Assembly (NCBI GenBank): GCA_003154025.1 | Contig: PMCE01000058.1 | Span: 222-6,831 of the forward strand | Origin: Syntrophaceae bacterium | GTDB taxonomy: Bacteria; Desulfobacterota; SM23-61 | Reading direction: 5' to 3' | Length of the DNA: 6,610 nucleotides | Shown: positions 5,249 to 6,610 of the stretch, one piece after another | How positions within the stretch are numbered: the stretch's first letter is position 1 | Layout: every line of letters starts with the position of its first letter | The notes under the pieces: generated by a model | What the model saw: only the letters and a program-made list of their open reading frames with translations | The model's database searches: none | Told to the model about the DNA's origin: nothing | Made by a program: the position numbers and the translations under genes

Positions 5249-6436
5249 GTGGAACCCTGGAAACGAAACCTCTACAGTCTTTGGACGGTGGAATTTCTGG
5301 CCGTTCTGGGAATGGCCCTGGTCCTTCCTTTCCTTCCCTTCTACGTGCGGGAACTCGGAGTCAAGGAGCCGGAAGACGTGAAGCGCTGGAGCGGCCTGAT
5401 CTATGCCGCTCCCTTTTTTCTGGCCACCTTTACGGGGCCCCTTTGGGGCTGGCTGGGGGACCGCTATGGCCGCAGGATCATGCTCATGCGGGCCGTCTTC
5501 GGCTTCGCCGTGACCTCTTTCCTCATGGCCTTTGCCCAGACGGTTACCCAGCTCTTCCTTCTCCGGCTCATCCAGGGAGGGGTTGCCGGCTTCATCGCCG
5601 CTACCCTGGCTATCGTGGCCACCACGACCCCCCGCGAGCAGATGGGATACGCCTTGGGGATCCTCCAGACTTCCCTCACCACCGGCGGGATTATCGGCCC
5701 CCTGGTGGGAGGACTCCTGGCCGATTTGATCGGATACCGGAATATCTTCTTCCTCACCGGAGGTTTCGGGTTCGTAGCCGGACTCATGGTGATCCTCCTG
5801 GTCCGCGAGGAACGGAAAGCCAAGGAAGACAAGAAGCCGGGGGGGCTCCTTTCCAACTACCGTTTTGTCTTTACCTCCTCCACCCTCTCGGCGATCTTCG
5901 TCGCCAGCCTCATTGTCCAGTTGGCCATCATGGCCGTCGCGCCGGTCCTCTCTCTCTTCGTGGAGCGACTTTGGCCCATCCCCCAAAGCCTCTCCACCAT
6001 GGCCGGCGCCGTCTTCGGAATTACCGGATTCTCCAGCCTTCTGGCGGCTCCCTACTGGGGAAAACGGGGAGACCGAAAGGGCTATAAGAAGACCCTGATT
6101 CTCACCACCCTGGCCACAGGGATCGCTTACGCCCCGCAAGGCCTGGTTACGGATGTATACCAGTTGCTGGTTCTCCGGTTTGTCCAGGGCCTCTTCATAG
6201 GAGGAATTCTCCCCGCCCTTTACGCCCTGACCTCGCTGAACACTCCGGAAGAAAGGCGCGGAGGGATCATGGGAATCGCCCGCAGCGGCCTGTTGATCGG
6301 CAACGTCCTCGGCCCGATCTCCGGCGGCTTTCTGGCCGCCTCCCTCGGCATGCGCCCGATTTTCTTTTTCACCGGCGTCTTGCTCATCGCCGTGACTTTC
6401 GGCTTGAGGAACGTGATCCAGGAACCGGAACACTGA
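5249..6436 (+). CDS. MFS multidrug efflux transporter, DHA1 / MdtG-like
   Basis: Encodes 395 residues, normal for a 12-helix major facilitator. The N-terminus WKRNL, the first helix leading to LPFLPFYVRELGV (26-38), and the following WSG closely resemble E. coli MdtG. Motif A is clear at GPLWGWLGDRYGRRIML (63-79), between helices 2 and 3; a second-half copy reads APYWGKRGDRKGYKK (267-281). The antiporter motif C of DHA1 drug exporters ends in GGIIGPLVGG (146-155). A basic central loop (about 186-205) separates the six-helix halves. The likely role is proton-coupled export of drugs or metabolites across the inner membrane; the substrate cannot be read from sequence. The start is GTG at 5249, supported by homology from residue 4 on and by the purine run upstream. 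It stands alone behind the terminator, and no regulator gene is visible nearby. Confidence 0.93.
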   Translation: MEPWKRNLYSLWTVEFLAVLGMALVLPFLPFYVRELGVKEPEDVKRWSGLIYAAPFFLATFTGPLWGWLGDRYGRRIMLMRAVFGFAVTSFLMAFAQTVTQLFLLRLIQGGVAGFIAATLAIVATTTPREQMGYALGILQTSLTTGGIIGPLVGGLLADLIGYRNIFFLTGGFGFVAGLMVILLVREERKAKEDKKPGGLLSNYRFVFTSSTLSAIFVASLIVQLAIMAVAPVLSLFVERLWPIPQSLSTMAGAVFGITGFSSLLAAPYWGKRGDRKGYKKTLILTTLATGIAYAPQGLVTDVYQLLVLRFVQGLFIGGILPALYALTSLNTPEERRGGIMGIARSGLLIGNVLGPISGGFLAASLGMRPIFFFTGVLLIAVTFGLRNVIQEPEH

Positions 6437-6441
6437 AAAGA

Positions 6442-6483
6442 GGCTCAAGGCTCAAGGTTCAAGGCGCACGGCCCAGGGTTTAG
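6442..6483. repeat. 7-bp tandem array, GGCTCAA-type
   Basis: Six contiguous heptads start at 6442, 6449, 6456, 6463, 6470 and 6477. The first two are identical (GGCTCAA); the rest drift progressively (GGTTCAA, GGCGCAC, GGCCCAG, GGTTTAG). It begins 6 bp after the MFS stop. No intrinsic terminator is visible for the MFS gene; a weak CGGG/CCCG hairpin at 6502-6518 lacks a T run. Confidence 0.75.
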
Positions 6484-6525
6484 AGATGTAAAAAAGATGA
6501 CCGGGGAAAAATGTCCCGAGTGGGT

Positions 6526-6531
6526 TATAAT
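6526..6531 (+). promoter_or_regulatory. Isolated consensus -10 box TATAAT
   Basis: TATAAT is perfect, but the positions 16-18 bp upstream are G-rich (around GGGGAA) and no -35 match exists. It could belong to a promoter for a gene beginning past the window edge; on its own it is weak evidence. Confidence 0.25.
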
Positions 6532-6533
6532 GA

Positions 6534-6589
6534 GTTTTACAATTCACAATCCGCAATTTACAATTTACAATTCACATCTCACCCCTCAC
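6534..6589. repeat. 7-bp tandem array, AATTTAC / AATTCAC-type
   Basis: Eight contiguous heptads start every 7 bp from 6534 to 6583. AATTTAC occurs twice (6555, 6562) and AATTCAC twice (6541, 6569). The flanking units diverge but mostly keep a final AC or CAC. This is the longest array in the window, and it is AT-rich, unlike the GC-rich GGCTCAA array 50 bp before it. Confidence 0.8.
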
Positions 6590-6596
6590 GGCTTTT

Positions 6597-6610
6597 ATGA
6601 TTGACCTGCA
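6597..6610 (+). CDS. Possible first codons of a downstream gene (partial)
   Basis: ATG at 6597 opens a frame reading Met-Ile-Asp-Leu before the window ends. No Shine-Dalgarno precedes it, because the heptad array runs almost to the ATG. The overlapping TTGACC (6601-6606) could equally be a -35 box. Both readings are speculative. Confidence 0.15.

Noticed and set aside
5045..6448. A 467-codon open frame on the - strand opposite the MFS gene
   Set aside because: It runs antisense to a clear MFS gene, its translation is low-complexity Gly/Glu/Asp/Arg-rich with no recognisable domain, and it extends through the intergenic repeats. It is a by-product of GC-rich codon bias.
1..6610. CRISPR array, insertion sequence, toxin-antitoxin or defence system
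   Set aside because: The repeats are 6-9 bp without unique spacers, no transposase or integrase is encoded, and all six genes belong to housekeeping, envelope or transport families or are an unassigned lipoprotein.

Overview
This is an ordinary-looking, GC-rich chromosomal segment of a Gram-negative bacterium. It carries six complete protein genes, all on the + strand, separated by gaps that are unusually rich in short-period repeats. The lipobox protein, the membrane-bound NfeD/slipin pair, the coaBC and family-4 UDG genes and the overall gene style suggest a Desulfobacterota (former Deltaproteobacteria) or similar anaerobic lineage. That assignment is inference from gene content and general impression, not a phylogenetic result.

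Layout. Positions 1-135 hold a heptanucleotide repeat array and a near-consensus sigma70 promoter (TTGACA, 17-bp spacer, extended TATAAA). From this promoter a tight cluster appears to run: a small lipoprotein of unknown function (142-612), coaBC of coenzyme A synthesis (639-1832), a family-4 Fe-S uracil-DNA glycosylase overlapping coaBC by 4 bp (1829-2563), and a long-form NfeD/ClpP-class membrane serine protease (2599-3906). A 183-bp gap with a repeat-built hairpin and a heptad array separates NfeD from its usual partner, a slipin/SPFH protein (4090-4926). The slipin ends in an in-frame 21-bp tandem duplication. A strong, potentially bidirectional intrinsic terminator (4948-4988) closes the cluster. 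After a 322-bp non-coding gap with three copies of a CTCTGCG-type nonamer repeat comes an MdtG-like MFS efflux transporter (5249-6436, GTG start). The last 174 bp hold two more heptad arrays and no complete gene.

How the genes fit together. NfeD and slipin form the known stomatin-operon pair: a membrane scaffold and a protease that in archaeal relatives cleaves the stomatin C-terminal region. CoaBC and the uracil-DNA glycosylase are housekeeping functions linked by translational overlap. The MFS transporter is an independent unit.

No new gene system is evident. The least explained signal is in the gaps: four 7-bp-period arrays built from different words, one 6-bp-period array folding into a hairpin, and a three-copy 9-bp-period element, one copy of which seems to supply the purine-rich ribosome-binding region of the MFS gene. 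They resemble the heptanucleotide STRR sequences described in filamentous cyanobacteria, but using several different words within 6.6 kb is notable.
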